From positions 62,001 to 126,000 of the IMG/VR virus record IMGVR_UViG_3300014494_000005: a DNA stretch of 64,000 nt; one strand, 5' to 3'. Below are positions 1 through 9,063 of this stretch, piece after piece; the stretch's first letter is position 1, and every line of letters starts with the position of its first letter. The notes below the pieces were generated by a model. That model was given only the letters and a program-made list of their open reading frames with translations, was not told the origin of the DNA and made no database searches. The position numbers and the translations under genes are program-made. This stretch comes from a virus.

Positions 1-508
1 CCTGTGTTGCATTTGGGTCTTGTAAATAGATTAACATGATATTACTGAAACTATATTTATGAAATTTATGAGAAAAATCTAAAAATTTTTGAAATTCTGC
101 ACTTGCTGCTCTTTCATCAGTAGCATTTGCAATATCTTCAATATATTGTTCTATTTTTGTTTCAAGTTCTGATTTTGTTTTTGCTGGCATACTTGAATTT
201 TGAACTTCGGATTTAAGATTTTCTAATTGTGACATAAAATCTTCAAGATTACCAGTTTGACCACCTTGTGTTTCTAATTCAGCATTAATTGTTTTTAATC
301 CATCAAGAACTGCAGTACTTAATTTATTTCCGAACATCCACCATTCTTTACCATTCCATTGAAAACCAAGTGCAGATAATTTTTCTTTTACTTTTTTTGT
401 TTCTAAATTTACATCAGAAACTACAATATATCTCACATAAGATTTTCCTTCTTTACTGGTAAGATTTTGCTTTTGTAGATTAACATACTCGAAAATACCT
501 TTTTTCAT
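1..508 (-). CDS. ArdC-like protein, N-terminal part (partial)
   Basis: The gene runs off the left edge; 169 residues are visible from an ATG at 508. After a first domain of about 70 residues (containing KEWWMFGNKL) and a charged linker, the last visible stretch reads FSHKFHKYSFSNIMLIYLQDPNATQ. This resembles the start of the ArdC N-terminal domain (YSxxNxxLIxxQxPxATxV), a ssDNA-binding antirestriction domain that often forms part of larger phage and plasmid proteins. The GTATTTATA motif lies 16 bases upstream, supporting the start. The role is probably DNA protection or ssDNA binding; the C-terminal part, which may carry a peptidase, is outside the window. Confidence 0.6.
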   Translation of the reverse strand, partial: MKKGIFEYVNLQKQNLTSKEGKSYVRYIVVSDVNLETKKVKEKLSALGFQWNGKEWWMFGNKLSTAVLDGLKTINAELETQGGQTGNLEDFMSQLENLKSEVQNSSMPAKTKSELETKIEQYIEDIANATDERAASAEFQKFLDFSHKFHKYSFSNIMLIYLQDPNATQ

Positions 509-524
509 AGTATCAAATATTTTT

Positions 525-533
525 TATAAATAC
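525..533 (-). promoter_or_regulatory. Putative phage promoter element GTATTTATA
   Basis: Coding-strand GTATTTATA lies 16 bases before the ATG of the ArdC-like gene. It is one of about 15 near-identical copies placed just upstream of minus-strand genes in this window. Confidence 0.5.
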
Positions 534-538
534 TTGAT

Positions 539-1156
539 TTAATTGTAAATTATCTCTGGGTTATTTTTTTTGAGTTTGGTTTTTATATAATTAACTCTAT
601 TACTAATTGTAGAACTTGTAACATTAAATTCTTTTCCAATTTCGCAATAATCGTATCCTTGAACGTATTTCATATCAAGCAATGTAAAATCTTGTGGTGA
701 TATTTGTGTTGAAATATAACTTATTGAACTATTATTTTCGAATTCCATATTATTTGTAGTACATATTCCATTTGCCATAAATGTTAAACTGCATGTATTA
801 TTGGATGTCGTGGTGAATGAATTACTAATATCTGCTGATGATGTAAATGATATATTACCAGTTATTGATGTAGCGGTACAAGAATTATTTCTCCATTTAT
901 CAATCATATAATTTTTAGCAATACTAAAAACCCATGACCTAAATTTTGATTTTGTACAATCAAATGATTTTAAATTTAAAAAAACTTTAATCATTATTTC
1001 AGATACATCATCTTCAAGGTCGTAATAAATAGAATATTTACTTTTTAAAAAATTTTTAACAGATTTTTTATATTTGTTATATAGTTTTTCTTGTGCTTGT
1101 TGATTTCCATTCAAAATATTTTGAATAAGTATCGTATCTTCCTGTTCTATTATCAT
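539..1156 (-). CDS. ECF-like RNA polymerase sigma factor
   Basis: The N-terminal third matches sigma region 2: ILNGN, EKLYNKYK, then a run with DDVSEIMIKVFLNL and FRSWVFSIAKNYMIDKWR. The C-terminus matches region 4, a helix-turn-helix (MKYVQGYDYCEIGKEF followed by SSTISNRVNYIKTKL). An unusual Ser/Thr/Asn-rich linker of about 60 residues separates the two. An upstream ATG at 1189 is possible, but 1156 gives the normal sigma N-terminus. Either start lies inside the 3' end of the primase gene, an overlap of 80 or 113 bases. It probably redirects host RNA polymerase to phage promoters; the recurring GTATTTATA motif is a candidate target (inference). Confidence 0.8.
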   Translation of the reverse strand: MIIEQEDTILIQNILNGNQQAQEKLYNKYKKSVKNFLKSKYSIYYDLEDDVSEIMIKVFLNLKSFDCTKSKFRSWVFSIAKNYMIDKWRNNSCTATSITGNISFTSSADISNSFTTTSNNTCSLTFMANGICTTNNMEFENNSSISYISTQISPQDFTLLDMKYVQGYDYCEIGKEFNVTSSTISNRVNYIKTKLKKNNPEIIYN

Positions 1157-2147
1157 ATGGTTTTTGTAACTTATTAATAAAATAATCATCTATAGTTAAA
1201 CCTCTTGCAGTATAAAGACTTTTAATTACTTCATCAATTCCTTTATTTTTACGAAGTTCATCTAAATCTTTTTCATTTGGAATTTTAACTAATTTAACCC
1301 TTTCTTCACAGCCAACATAAATAGTATGTAACATATAATATAGTTCTATAGCATTTTTATAGGCATCAGGGTCTAACAAAATAACGACATCAGGTTTTAA
1401 TTCTTGCAGTTTCAAAAACAATGTGGCTGATAATGTTTTTCCTAATATTGGTATAATATTGACGGGAAATGATAACATTTCAAACGCACCTTCAACAAGG
1501 TATACAGTAGAATCCCAATTTACAAAACCTTCATTAAAAATGATTTTATCTTTATCCGCAAATGGATTTAAATATTTTTTTCTTTTTTCTTTCGGGTCAT
1601 AACTTCTACCAACAAAATAATTTATTTCACCGTTCTTATCATAAGATGGAATAATTATTCTTTTAGCATATTTTCCAGTAGTACAAAAACCAAGCCGATA
1701 TTTTAAAATAATATCTCGACTTATTTTTCTTTCATTAATGATATAATTATATGCTTCAAAATGTTCAGGATTTCCTTCTTCTAATTGAGAAAACGATATC
1801 ATTTCATTAGGAAGTTTAATTTGTACAAATTCTTTTTCATCTTCATTATTACTATAATCAATTAAAATGTTAGCATATGACTTATATATATCATAATCCA
1901 TATGACTACCAAACATTCTAATTAACCTACCCAAAGAACCAGAAAATTTAGGTTCATCACATTTCCAACAACGAAACATTCGTTTGGCAGTATTTATTTC
2001 CAAATTAAATTTTTCATCTGGATAAGATAAACCTTCTCTTTCTTGACAACGAGGACAATTTACTTGCAATTGTTCGCTTTGCAAATAACCATTAACATCA
2101 CCAAAAATATTTTGAATGATAGCGTGAAATTCTTGTCCTCTAACCAT
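1077..2147 (-). CDS. DnaG-type DNA primase (zinc finger plus Toprim)
   Basis: Synthesises RNA primers for replication. A zinc-binding domain is visible at C31-x2-C34 and C60-x2-C63 (CPRC, CWKC). The primase core follows, with the Toprim acidic motifs VEGAFE (218-223) and LLDPDA (257-262). At 356 aa it is short for DnaG and has no helicase or helicase-binding domain, like T4 gp61 or the primase half of T7 gp4. A terminator-like hairpin separates it from the upstream gene, so it probably starts its own transcript, which continues into the overlapping sigma gene. Confidence 0.88.
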   Translation of the reverse strand: MVRGQEFHAIIQNIFGDVNGYLQSEQLQVNCPRCQEREGLSYPDEKFNLEINTAKRMFRCWKCDEPKFSGSLGRLIRMFGSHMDYDIYKSYANILIDYSNNEDEKEFVQIKLPNEMISFSQLEEGNPEHFEAYNYIINERKISRDIILKYRLGFCTTGKYAKRIIIPSYDKNGEINYFVGRSYDPKEKRKKYLNPFADKDKIIFNEGFVNWDSTVYLVEGAFEMLSFPVNIIPILGKTLSATLFLKLQELKPDVVILLDPDAYKNAIELYYMLHTIYVGCEERVKLVKIPNEKDLDELRKNKGIDEVIKSLYTARGLTIDDYFINKLQKPYDNRTGRYDTYSKYFEWKSTSTRKTI

Positions 2148-2158
2148 TATACAAATAT

Positions 2159-2195
2159 AAAAAAAAAATGCCCTAAATCAAAGGAATTTAAGGCA
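2159..2195 (-). terminator. Rho-independent terminator
   Basis: On the minus strand GCCTTAAAT pairs, with one mismatch, with ATTTAGGGC and is followed by a run of about ten T. It lies between the 116-aa gene and the primase start. Confidence 0.6.
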
Positions 2196-2217
2196 AATCA
2201 TATAAATATTTTTAATT

Positions 2218-2568
2218 TTATTTTTTCATTTCATTAATTTTCTTTTCAGAAAATTCAGTACAAAAAGCTAGTTCTTTATCGTTTTCATATAATTCTTCAT
2301 CAAAAGTATTATATTCATAATATTGTTCTTTAATTTCTTGAACAATATTTTCTATATCATCAGTGGTAATATCAACAACTGCACCAATTCGTCTTATTAT
2401 TGGAAATGAGAGTGATTCAATATCTCCATTATTAGATATATCATTTTCTACTAAATAATTTAATAAGAATTCAAATGATGTTGCAACCATTTCTTTTCTA
2501 TCTTCAGGAAGACCATCTAACATTCCAGTTTTAGACCATCTTTCAATAATTTGTTCATTTGTTTTCAT
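2218..2568 (-). CDS. Conserved-looking acidic hypothetical protein
   Basis: A 116-aa acidic protein, predicted mostly helical, with no motif I recognise. The N-terminus (MKTNEQIIERWSKTGMLDGL) and the central LSFPIIRRIGAVV look like a compact folded domain. The C-terminus is rich in Glu, Asp and Lys. It sits between a coiled-coil protein and the primase and ends just before a terminator, so it may close a replication-associated transcript. No function is assigned. Confidence 0.65.
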   Translation of the reverse strand: MKTNEQIIERWSKTGMLDGLPEDRKEMVATSFEFLLNYLVENDISNNGDIESLSFPIIRRIGAVVDITTDDIENIVQEIKEQYYEYNTFDEELYENDKELAFCTEFSEKKINEMKK

Positions 2569-2608
2569 AAATATTATATTTAAAAATTCATTTATTTATA
2601 TCAATAAT

Positions 2609-3121
2609 TTAAAACCTTCTAATATTTTCCAAGAAAGGAAAGAATAATATTAAACGATTTAAGAAACCCGGACAATAAATTCTAAAATTACCAATACCTG
2701 ATATAGGGTCAGTACCTAATTGATTATGATTATTTTGTAATTCATTAAACAACTCAATTATTTTTAATTTTATTGCACCATCTCCAACACCATCTTTAAG
2801 ATGTTGATTTTCTTCGAAAATTCTTACATAATCATCTTTTGCAAGGGTTAATTCTGATTTAAGATTTTCATTTGCATTAGAAAGTAATTGAATTTGTTCT
2901 TCAAGCCATTCAATTCCTTTTGGTTCTTCATCAACTTCAAGCAATTCTTCTTCTTTTTTTTCTGATGTTAATTGTACATCTTGTAATAGTTCTTCAACTT
3001 TTTGTTTTGCCTTTAAGTCACGTTCTTCTGCAGGACTAATTATTTTTTCTTCTTCTTTTTCTGGTGTAGATATTTTATTATCTTTTGCCAATTTTATTAA
3101 ATTATTATCTTTTTTTGCCAT
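2609..3121 (-). CDS. Hypothetical charged coiled-coil protein
   Basis: 170 aa. Residues 1-75 are very rich in Lys and Glu and probably disordered. A heptad-like segment around 75-110 (WLEEQIQLLSNANENLKSEL) predicts a coiled coil. The C-terminus is hydrophobic and aromatic (FLNRLILFFPFLENIRRF). I do not recognise the family. The adjacent homing endonuclease gene separates it from the phosphoesterase gene, so these two were probably neighbours before that insertion. Confidence 0.6.
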   Translation of the reverse strand: MAKKDNNLIKLAKDNKISTPEKEEEKIISPAEERDLKAKQKVEELLQDVQLTSEKKEEELLEVDEEPKGIEWLEEQIQLLSNANENLKSELTLAKDDYVRIFEENQHLKDGVGDGAIKLKIIELFNELQNNHNQLGTDPISGIGNFRIYCPGFLNRLILFFPFLENIRRF

Positions 3122-3125
3122 ATTA

Positions 3126-4244
3126 TTAAATTATTTGAGGTTTTAAAATATTTATTAATTTATTATTTAGAAATTCATTAATGTTTTTTTCTTTATATGA
3201 AATTCTTATTAATTGAATATTATTATTCGAACAATATTCATTTTTTATTATATCATTTTGTTTTAAATTTAAAAATTCAATCAATGCCTCATTATCTGAT
3301 AATAATTTATTAAATTTTACTATTTCAAAATGTTGTTTTCCATCAAATTCAATTAATATATTATGATTTGGTAAATAAAAATCAAAAGGAAGTTTAAATA
3401 TTTTTCCAATACAATCGTCAAATTTTTTTTGATGTTCAAATTTAATATTATTATTTTTTAGATAATTAATTATTTGTTGTTCACCTTTACTACTTTTACA
3501 TATAGGACAACCACTACCAACTAAATGATTACTTGTTTTTTGAATAAAAGAACCATGAATAGGACAAATAATTTCAATTTTACTTCTATTTGAAATATAG
3601 ATACTATTGGAATAATCATATTTATTACCATGAATCTTTTTTGCTTTTTCAATAAAAACATCTTTATTACATTTATGACCACAACAATATGAACAACCTG
3701 AACCACCTAAATGGTAATTTGGTTTTTGCTCAAACTCACCATGTTTGGGACATATTATTTTTACTTTACTAATATTATCGACATAAACTACTTTAGAATA
3801 ATCATATTTATTGCTATGAATTTTATTTGCTTTCTCAATAAAATATTCAGTATTCATAAATAGACCAGCACATTTAGCACATCCCTTACCAATTAAATGC
3901 GATTTTGGTTCTTGAAAAAATTCTCCATGTTTAGGACAAATTATAGAAATTGGAGAAGTATTATTAATATAAACTGATTTAGAATAATCATATTTATTAT
4001 TGTGTATAATTTTTACTTTATTGATAAATTCATTTATGTTAGATTTTAATTTTCCATAACAAATAGGACAACCCCGACCACGTAAATGTGAATCTGGTTG
4101 TTGTTCAAATATACCATGCGTCAAACATATAATTTTAATTTTTGTTCTATTATTAAGATAATTAACTAAAGAATAATCATATTCATTGTGATGAATATGA
4201 TTAGCTTTCATTATAAATTCTTTAGTTGTTAATCTTTTTGACAT
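3126..4244 (-). CDS. Putative homing endonuclease: zinc-finger repeats plus VSR-like nuclease domain
   Basis: Four tandem modules of about 60 residues, each with IHxxxYDYS, then ICxxHGxFxQxxxxHLxGxGCxxC, suggest repeated zinc-binding DNA-recognition units (DUF723-like). The C-terminus carries a PD-(D/E)XK-type core, LPFDFYLPNHNILIEFDGKQH, of the kind found in VSR-like and EDxHD homing nucleases. The ATG at 4244 is preferred to a TTG at 4268, which would overlap the phosphoesterase gene. The protein is free-standing between unrelated replication genes, as expected of a selfish endonuclease. A close relative lies at 19013-19915. Confidence 0.72.
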   Translation of the reverse strand: MSKRLTTKEFIMKANHIHHNEYDYSLVNYLNNRTKIKIICLTHGIFEQQPDSHLRGRGCPICYGKLKSNINEFINKVKIIHNNKYDYSKSVYINNTSPISIICPKHGEFFQEPKSHLIGKGCAKCAGLFMNTEYFIEKANKIHSNKYDYSKVVYVDNISKVKIICPKHGEFEQKPNYHLGGSGCSYCCGHKCNKDVFIEKAKKIHGNKYDYSNSIYISNRSKIEIICPIHGSFIQKTSNHLVGSGCPICKSSKGEQQIINYLKNNNIKFEHQKKFDDCIGKIFKLPFDFYLPNHNILIEFDGKQHFEIVKFNKLLSDNEALIEFLNLKQNDIIKNEYCSNNNIQLIRISYKEKNINEFLNNKLINILKPQII

Positions 4245-4260
4245 TAATGTTTTAATTATA

Positions 4261-5688
4261 TTAATCAATATTTAAATTAGCGTTTAAATGCGCCAATAAT
4301 CCTGTCTTATCGTTCCAGATAAAACCATCTGCAGCTTTTATAGCACCTATAAAACCTTTCGAAAAATGCCATTGGTCAGTACCTGTCAAACTTGATAAAT
4401 ATCTAACAGTAACACCAAGGTCTTCGCTTAATACTTTTGCTTTATCTAAAACTGTGAATTTAATATCTTTTTTACGATGAATGTGCCCAATATGAAATTC
4501 ATGATATAAAGTATTACTCCAATATGGTTTAGATTCAATATCACTTGCCATTAATAATGGTAATGAATTTTCTTTTTCTTCACTACCATGAGTAAATCCA
4601 AGTAAAACATTACCGTGTTTATAATATTTTCGTGGTAAAGCATCGTTATTAACACATACTTGTTCATCACCATTAAACCATGCTTCTAAATATGAACCCA
4701 TATAATAACTACGTTCAAAATCATGATTGCCGGGAATTACAATTATATCAATTGGTACACCAATTTGTTTTAATATATTAATGCCATCAACCAAAAGTTT
4801 AACACCCACTGTAAATGTTTTTTGCCATCTAACATCTTCATCTTGACTAGTTTGATGACTTGTCGTATCAAACATATTATCTGAATTAAAAAAATCATTT
4901 CCAACTGGAAATAATATTCGGGTAATAGGAAATCCACTTGCATGTCTTAATAATGTTTCAATTGCATTAATAAATCTTTTACTTGCGATTTTTATGTCAT
5001 AATCCTCACCAGTTTCGCCATGCCATGCTAATTTACCAAAATGTAAATCAAATATGCTAATTTCGAGTAAATTATTCTCTTCAGATTTTTTTTGTAATTT
5101 TGGAGTAACATTTAAAATAGGTGGTTTATACGTTTGTGCCATGTCAGCAAATATCTTTTGAATATCTATTGCTTCACTAAGTTGAACATCTTTTTCAAGA
5201 CGTGCTTTAACTTGAAAGTTTTGAATTGTTTCAGGATTTTCTTTTTTCCATGAAGTAACATCCCATTTATTAATTACAAAATCTTTTACTTTCCAAATAT
5301 CTAAATCAACATCAGCTACTTCAAGTAATTCATCAAGAGTTTTTATGTGATTTACCGGATAATTTGAACCAGTTTTCCATTCAACTTCCATTTCATTTCC
5401 TTTACCAGTAATAGTTGTTTTTCCATCTGATTTTTCTTTATTTATAATATTATCTTCTTTTATACTAAAACCACGATAATATTTATATTCTTCATATGCT
5501 TGATTAAATAATTCAAATAGTTCATCTTCAAGAATTCCATTATAATATTCATCATATGCCAATGCTTTGATGTTTTTTACATATGTATCTGAATACCCAC
5601 ATTTTACTGAGGCTTCTTTAACCGATATTTGATTTTTTGTTGCGTAATTAAGGATTTCTACTGCTTTTTCTATTCGTTCTTTTTTCAT
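4261..5688 (-). CDS. Calcineurin-like metallophosphoesterase with N-terminal helix-turn-helix
   Basis: Residues 1-50 form a helix-turn-helix-like region (ISVKEASVKCGYSDTYVKNI). The C-terminal half has every metal-binding motif of the calcineurin-like fold: DLH (214), GND (263), GNHD (320), THG (366) and GHIH (401). It probably hydrolyses phosphodiesters, perhaps in DNA processing like SbcD/Mre11 or T4 gp47, but the usual capping domain is not recognisable. The ATG at 5688 is used instead of an upstream TTG at 5730. Neighbours are DNA-processing genes. Confidence 0.8.
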   Translation of the reverse strand: MKKERIEKAVEILNYATKNQISVKEASVKCGYSDTYVKNIKALAYDEYYNGILEDELFELFNQAYEEYKYYRGFSIKEDNIINKEKSDGKTTITGKGNEMEVEWKTGSNYPVNHIKTLDELLEVADVDLDIWKVKDFVINKWDVTSWKKENPETIQNFQVKARLEKDVQLSEAIDIQKIFADMAQTYKPPILNVTPKLQKKSEENNLLEISIFDLHFGKLAWHGETGEDYDIKIASKRFINAIETLLRHASGFPITRILFPVGNDFFNSDNMFDTTSHQTSQDEDVRWQKTFTVGVKLLVDGINILKQIGVPIDIIVIPGNHDFERSYYMGSYLEAWFNGDEQVCVNNDALPRKYYKHGNVLLGFTHGSEEKENSLPLLMASDIESKPYWSNTLYHEFHIGHIHRKKDIKFTVLDKAKVLSEDLGVTVRYLSSLTGTDQWHFSKGFIGAIKAADGFIWNDKTGLLAHLNANLNID

Positions 5689-5732
5689 GTATATATAATT
5701 AGATAAAATTATTTTTTGATGTTTTGTCAAAC

Positions 5733-6071
5733 TTAATACAAATATACCAAAAACACAAGGTTTTTTATAAATACATTTCCACTTTTTTTCAAAAATACTA
5801 GATTTTCCTCAATTTTTTGACATTCTTTATTGAAAGTGGTTTCATTAATTACAGATAAATCAAACCATTCACCTTCTTTTTTTAAGTGTGAATATCTTCG
5901 TTGTAATGTTCTTTCGATTTGATGTGCAAATTCTGATTGATATGAATCAATTAATTTTAATTCAGAAGAGTTTCCCGTTTGCAATTCTTTTAGACGTTTA
6001 TTTGGATGCTTAGATACTCCAATTTTATAATAACTATTTTCTAATGATTGAATTAAATATATGTATTTCAT
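5733..6071 (-). CDS. GIY-YIG-like (T5orf172/MUG113 type) protein
   Basis: 112 aa. The N-terminus YIYLIQSLENSYYKIG with SKHPNKRLKELQTGN and the later EWFDLS match the T5orf172/MUG113 branch of the GIY-YIG nuclease fold, found in DNA-binding and nuclease proteins of many phages. The start overlaps the end of the RuvC-like gene by 4 bases (ATGA), so the two are translationally coupled. The last 20 residues are hydrophobic. It could be a structure-specific nuclease or a remnant of a homing endonuclease. Confidence 0.72.
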   Translation of the reverse strand: MKYIYLIQSLENSYYKIGVSKHPNKRLKELQTGNSSELKLIDSYQSEFAHQIERTLQRRYSHLKKEGEWFDLSVINETTFNKECQKIEENLVFLKKSGNVFIKNLVFLVYLY

Positions 6072-6679
6072 TTAATTATTTTCAATTGTTTTAATCCAGC
6101 AAATCCAACAGCATAACTATCAGACATATCAAAACACATATCTTTTGGTTCTTTACTATCTTTTTTATAAAACCATTCAATTTGGGGTTCTAATTTACAA
6201 ACTTTTTCCCAGATATACAACTTTTTCTTATCACGATATTCAGGTGGAAATGAAAGCGTTTCAACTTTTTCTCCCTTTTTAAATGTAACTTTAACTAATT
6301 CAGAACAAAATATTTTACGTGAGTCATATACACTTATTTTCTTAGGATATAAACCAAATATAGTAAATAAAATATATCTACAAATACCATTGAATCCATA
6401 TAATAATGATACTGTGTTCGCATTATTGCTTCCACCAAGTGGTTCTTCTACAATAATATGTATTATTTCACCGTTAAGTTCATGTAATATACGTTCTTTA
6501 TATTCATTTACATATTTTCTAAAAATTTCTGCTTTATGAATATCTCTAATTTCAACAGGAATATTTTTATCAGTCTTTAATTCAAGATGTTTTAGTTCAA
6601 TAAGTTTTCCTTTATCAGACCATAAAGCACTTCCAATATTAGTTGTACTTATATCTAATGACCATATGTATTTTTCCAT
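6068..6679 (-). CDS. RuvC-like Holliday junction resolvase
   Basis: An RNase H-fold nuclease of 203 aa. The acidic catalytic residues are visible: D9 in SLDISTTNIG, E78/E79 in IVEEP, and D184/D187 in FDMSDSYAVG. This order and the length match phage and poxvirus-type RuvC-like resolvases, which cut branched DNA during recombination or before packaging. It is coupled to the downstream GIY-YIG gene by an ATGA overlap and preceded by a small ribbon-helix-helix gene. Confidence 0.8.
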   Translation of the reverse strand: MEKYIWSLDISTTNIGSALWSDKGKLIELKHLELKTDKNIPVEIRDIHKAEIFRKYVNEYKERILHELNGEIIHIIVEEPLGGSNNANTVSLLYGFNGICRYILFTIFGLYPKKISVYDSRKIFCSELVKVTFKKGEKVETLSFPPEYRDKKKLYIWEKVCKLEPQIEWFYKKDSKEPKDMCFDMSDSYAVGFAGLKQLKIIK

Positions 6680-6696
6680 AATAGCATCTTTATATA

Positions 6697-6930
6697 TTAT
6701 ACGTAATTTAAATGTTTTTCTTTAAATTCGTCAATCATTTTTTGAATTGCTTTGGGGTTATCCAAATACAATTGTATAAGGTCTTCGATAACACCACCAA
6801 TTTTTAAACTTTTTCCTTTACATAATAACTTAAATCTATTATGTAAATCACCTTCAATTATAATAGATTTTGGTTTTGTATTACTGAGCGTAAGTAAATC
6901 TTTCATATTTTTATTATAAATTTTATCCAT
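6697..6930 (-). CDS. Ribbon-helix-helix-like small DNA-binding protein
   Basis: 77 aa. The central part, KPKSIIIEGDLHNRFKLLCK followed by GGVIEDLIQLYLDNP, has the strand-helix-helix pattern of ribbon-helix-helix regulators (CopG/Arc/ParG type). A degenerate promoter-like AATAAATAC (plus strand) is only 7 bases upstream. It probably represses its own or nearby transcription. A second such protein is at 47150-47314. Confidence 0.6.
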   Translation of the reverse strand: MDKIYNKNMKDLLTLSNTKPKSIIIEGDLHNRFKLLCKGKSLKIGGVIEDLIQLYLDNPKAIQKMIDEFKEKHLNYV

Positions 6931-6984
6931 AATTTATAATAAATACTAAGAAACTATAAAAAAATATAAAATTTTATGATTATT

Positions 6985-7728
6985 TTAAAAATCAATTGCA
7001 AAAAGAAGTGTTCTGGAAATTGTTTCATCTTTTGGCACAGGGTCATTCAGTTTACCAATAGCAACTAAATTTTTATTACTATCAAATAATGCAACTTCAC
7101 TAATATAAACTTTAGAAAAACCACCTTCCCAAGATAAATTAGTACTTGAATTAAATTCATTTAAATTTACATTGATTGACATGTCTGTAGTATAAACATC
7201 TGCTTTAATTTCGGTAGTTACATTTCCAAAAAAATATTCTTCATCACCAAAACATAATTGACCTGTTTGACTTGCTGATGGATAATTAAGATAGTCTAAA
7301 TCATAAGTTAAATAATGAGTATAATTTATGAATGGTATTTTAAAAACAATACTTGTTAAATCTTTTGCAGTTAATGGATTATGATGTCCAATAATTTGGT
7401 CGGTAACATCTAAATATTTCCAATCAGTTGATACTGGTTTTGGTATTGGTTGTCCGGGTTGATTAAAAATTCTTTGAAATATTACATATATTCTATTAAC
7501 AGTATATCCTGTTGCAAGTGTAATAGCAGTATATCCTGTTGCACTACTTAAGAATTTAAAATCACTATTGTTTACAAAATTAATGCGAAGTTCTTCTACA
7601 TTAATATTAGTAGTAATAAGTTGTGTGCTATTAATATAATTACAATGAATTGCTCGTCTATATCCTGCTGCTGTATTTCCAGTTGGAACTAATGCGTATG
7701 TTGCATAAATTGTATAAGTAGATGCCAT
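6985..7728 (-). CDS. Putative tail/baseplate structural protein
   Basis: 247 aa, beta-rich by composition (many Thr, Asn, Tyr, Val) and with little charge, like virion proteins. I recognise no family. It is the last gene of the baseplate run and starts 5 bases after the 437-aa structural gene ends. The C-terminal segment (GGFSKVYISEVALFDSNKNL) resembles strands in phage tail-fibre or baseplate domains that describe surface loops. The assignment rests mainly on context. Confidence 0.55.
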   Translation of the reverse strand: MASTYTIYATYALVPTGNTAAGYRRAIHCNYINSTQLITTNINVEELRINFVNNSDFKFLSSATGYTAITLATGYTVNRIYVIFQRIFNQPGQPIPKPVSTDWKYLDVTDQIIGHHNPLTAKDLTSIVFKIPFINYTHYLTYDLDYLNYPSASQTGQLCFGDEEYFFGNVTTEIKADVYTTDMSINVNLNEFNSSTNLSWEGGFSKVYISEVALFDSNKNLVAIGKLNDPVPKDETISRTLLFAIDF

Positions 7729-7733
7729 ATTAT

Positions 7734-9047
7734 TTATGTATTAATTGTATAATTAGGAAGAGTCCAAGACCTATTTGATTTATATGACATTGCATATAAT
7801 AGTTCTTGGTCTTCTATAACAAATATTTTTAATTCAAGAAATACTTTACCAACAGAATATGGCGTTGATGATGTATCATTAACATCAACAAGATAATAAT
7901 AAGCAGTTCTTAATCCATGATTAACATTTTTATCTGCAATATCATACATAGGATTTCCATCTGCTGAATATGCTTTTAATTTAAGTCCTAATTCTGTTTT
8001 TTTTGATTTATGCCACATTATTGTAGGAATTTCTAATACTGGTGAATCTAATAAAAATCCTTCCCCATAAACATTAGCTGGACTTGAATTTGTATAATGA
8101 ATAACCCCCAATTTTTTATAAATAGGTGCTTGATTTTGAATATATGATACAAAACTACCAAATGCTTTGTTTTTAAATTGTGTATATTTTATATTTGCTG
8201 CTTTTACTCCTGCAATTTCTTCTGTAAATATAATTGACATATTCCAAAAAGGAAATATAATTGTTGGACATTGACTATTTTGTAAAAAAGATAAAACACT
8301 TTCATCAAGATATTCAGTAGAAGACATATTTGCTATAGTATCACCAGTATAATGAATTGTATTATAATAAATCATTGCACCTACAGTAATTCCTGAAGAA
8401 AGTCCCAACATACTAAAATCAGGTAATTCTCTATCAACAGTAATATGACGACCATTTTTTGCTAAAGTACCTGATTTTATAGTAATAATTTTATACCATA
8501 AATAAGGTGAGGGATGATTTTTATAAACATAATATCCTGTATGGGGTGTCCATTTTATAAGTAATAAATCACCAGCTTTGGGTTCATTTCCACTTTTGCC
8601 ATATGTTGGTGCTTTATATAATACAAGGTCTAAACCACCCACAATTTCATTTACTCGAACCATTGCATCTGGTTGTTTTACGTGATTACTATCTACAATA
8701 AAATAATCACCATCATTTGTAAAAAATCCTATAGAATCTACTTTATTTTCAACACTATATGAACTAACTGGTATGCTTGATATTACATTATATGGGTCAC
8801 CACTTAAATTTCTTGGAATGAAACTTAATACATTCGGATTCTTATCAACGGGTTTTAATATATTTGTATTAAATGCAGTATATCCAGTAGAAACAGCATT
8901 AACTGCATCTGTATATGCATAATCTACTTCACTATCACCAATAGTATAATATTTAAAATTTAATTTACCTTGAGATAATAATTCTCTACCTTTTGATGTT
9001 AATTTTATGTCTATAACAATAGGGTCTTTTTTTTCAATAAATGCCAT
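7734..9047 (-). CDS. Putative baseplate/tail structural protein
   Basis: 437 aa. The N-terminus, IDIKLTSKGRELLSQGKLNF followed by YYTIGDSEVDY, is a pattern I associate with structural proteins of large contractile-tail phages, though I cannot name the family. The rest is beta-rich, with repeated aromatic strands. It has its own GTATTTATA motif 16 bases upstream and lies in the tail-tip cluster. It may be a baseplate or fibre-attachment component; the exact role is unknown. Confidence 0.6.
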   Translation of the reverse strand: MAFIEKKDPIVIDIKLTSKGRELLSQGKLNFKYYTIGDSEVDYAYTDAVNAVSTGYTAFNTNILKPVDKNPNVLSFIPRNLSGDPYNVISSIPVSSYSVENKVDSIGFFTNDGDYFIVDSNHVKQPDAMVRVNEIVGGLDLVLYKAPTYGKSGNEPKAGDLLLIKWTPHTGYYVYKNHPSPYLWYKIITIKSGTLAKNGRHITVDRELPDFSMLGLSSGITVGAMIYYNTIHYTGDTIANMSSTEYLDESVLSFLQNSQCPTIIFPFWNMSIIFTEEIAGVKAANIKYTQFKNKAFGSFVSYIQNQAPIYKKLGVIHYTNSSPANVYGEGFLLDSPVLEIPTIMWHKSKKTELGLKLKAYSADGNPMYDIADKNVNHGLRTAYYYLVDVNDTSSTPYSVGKVFLELKIFVIEDQELLYAMSYKSNRSWTLPNYTINT

Positions 9048-9063
9048 TTAATTATTATTTAGA

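Noticed and set aside
5766-5774. GTATTTATA copy inside the 3' end of the GIY-YIG gene
   Set aside because: It is 77 bases from the next start, much further than true candidates; probably chance in AT-rich DNA.
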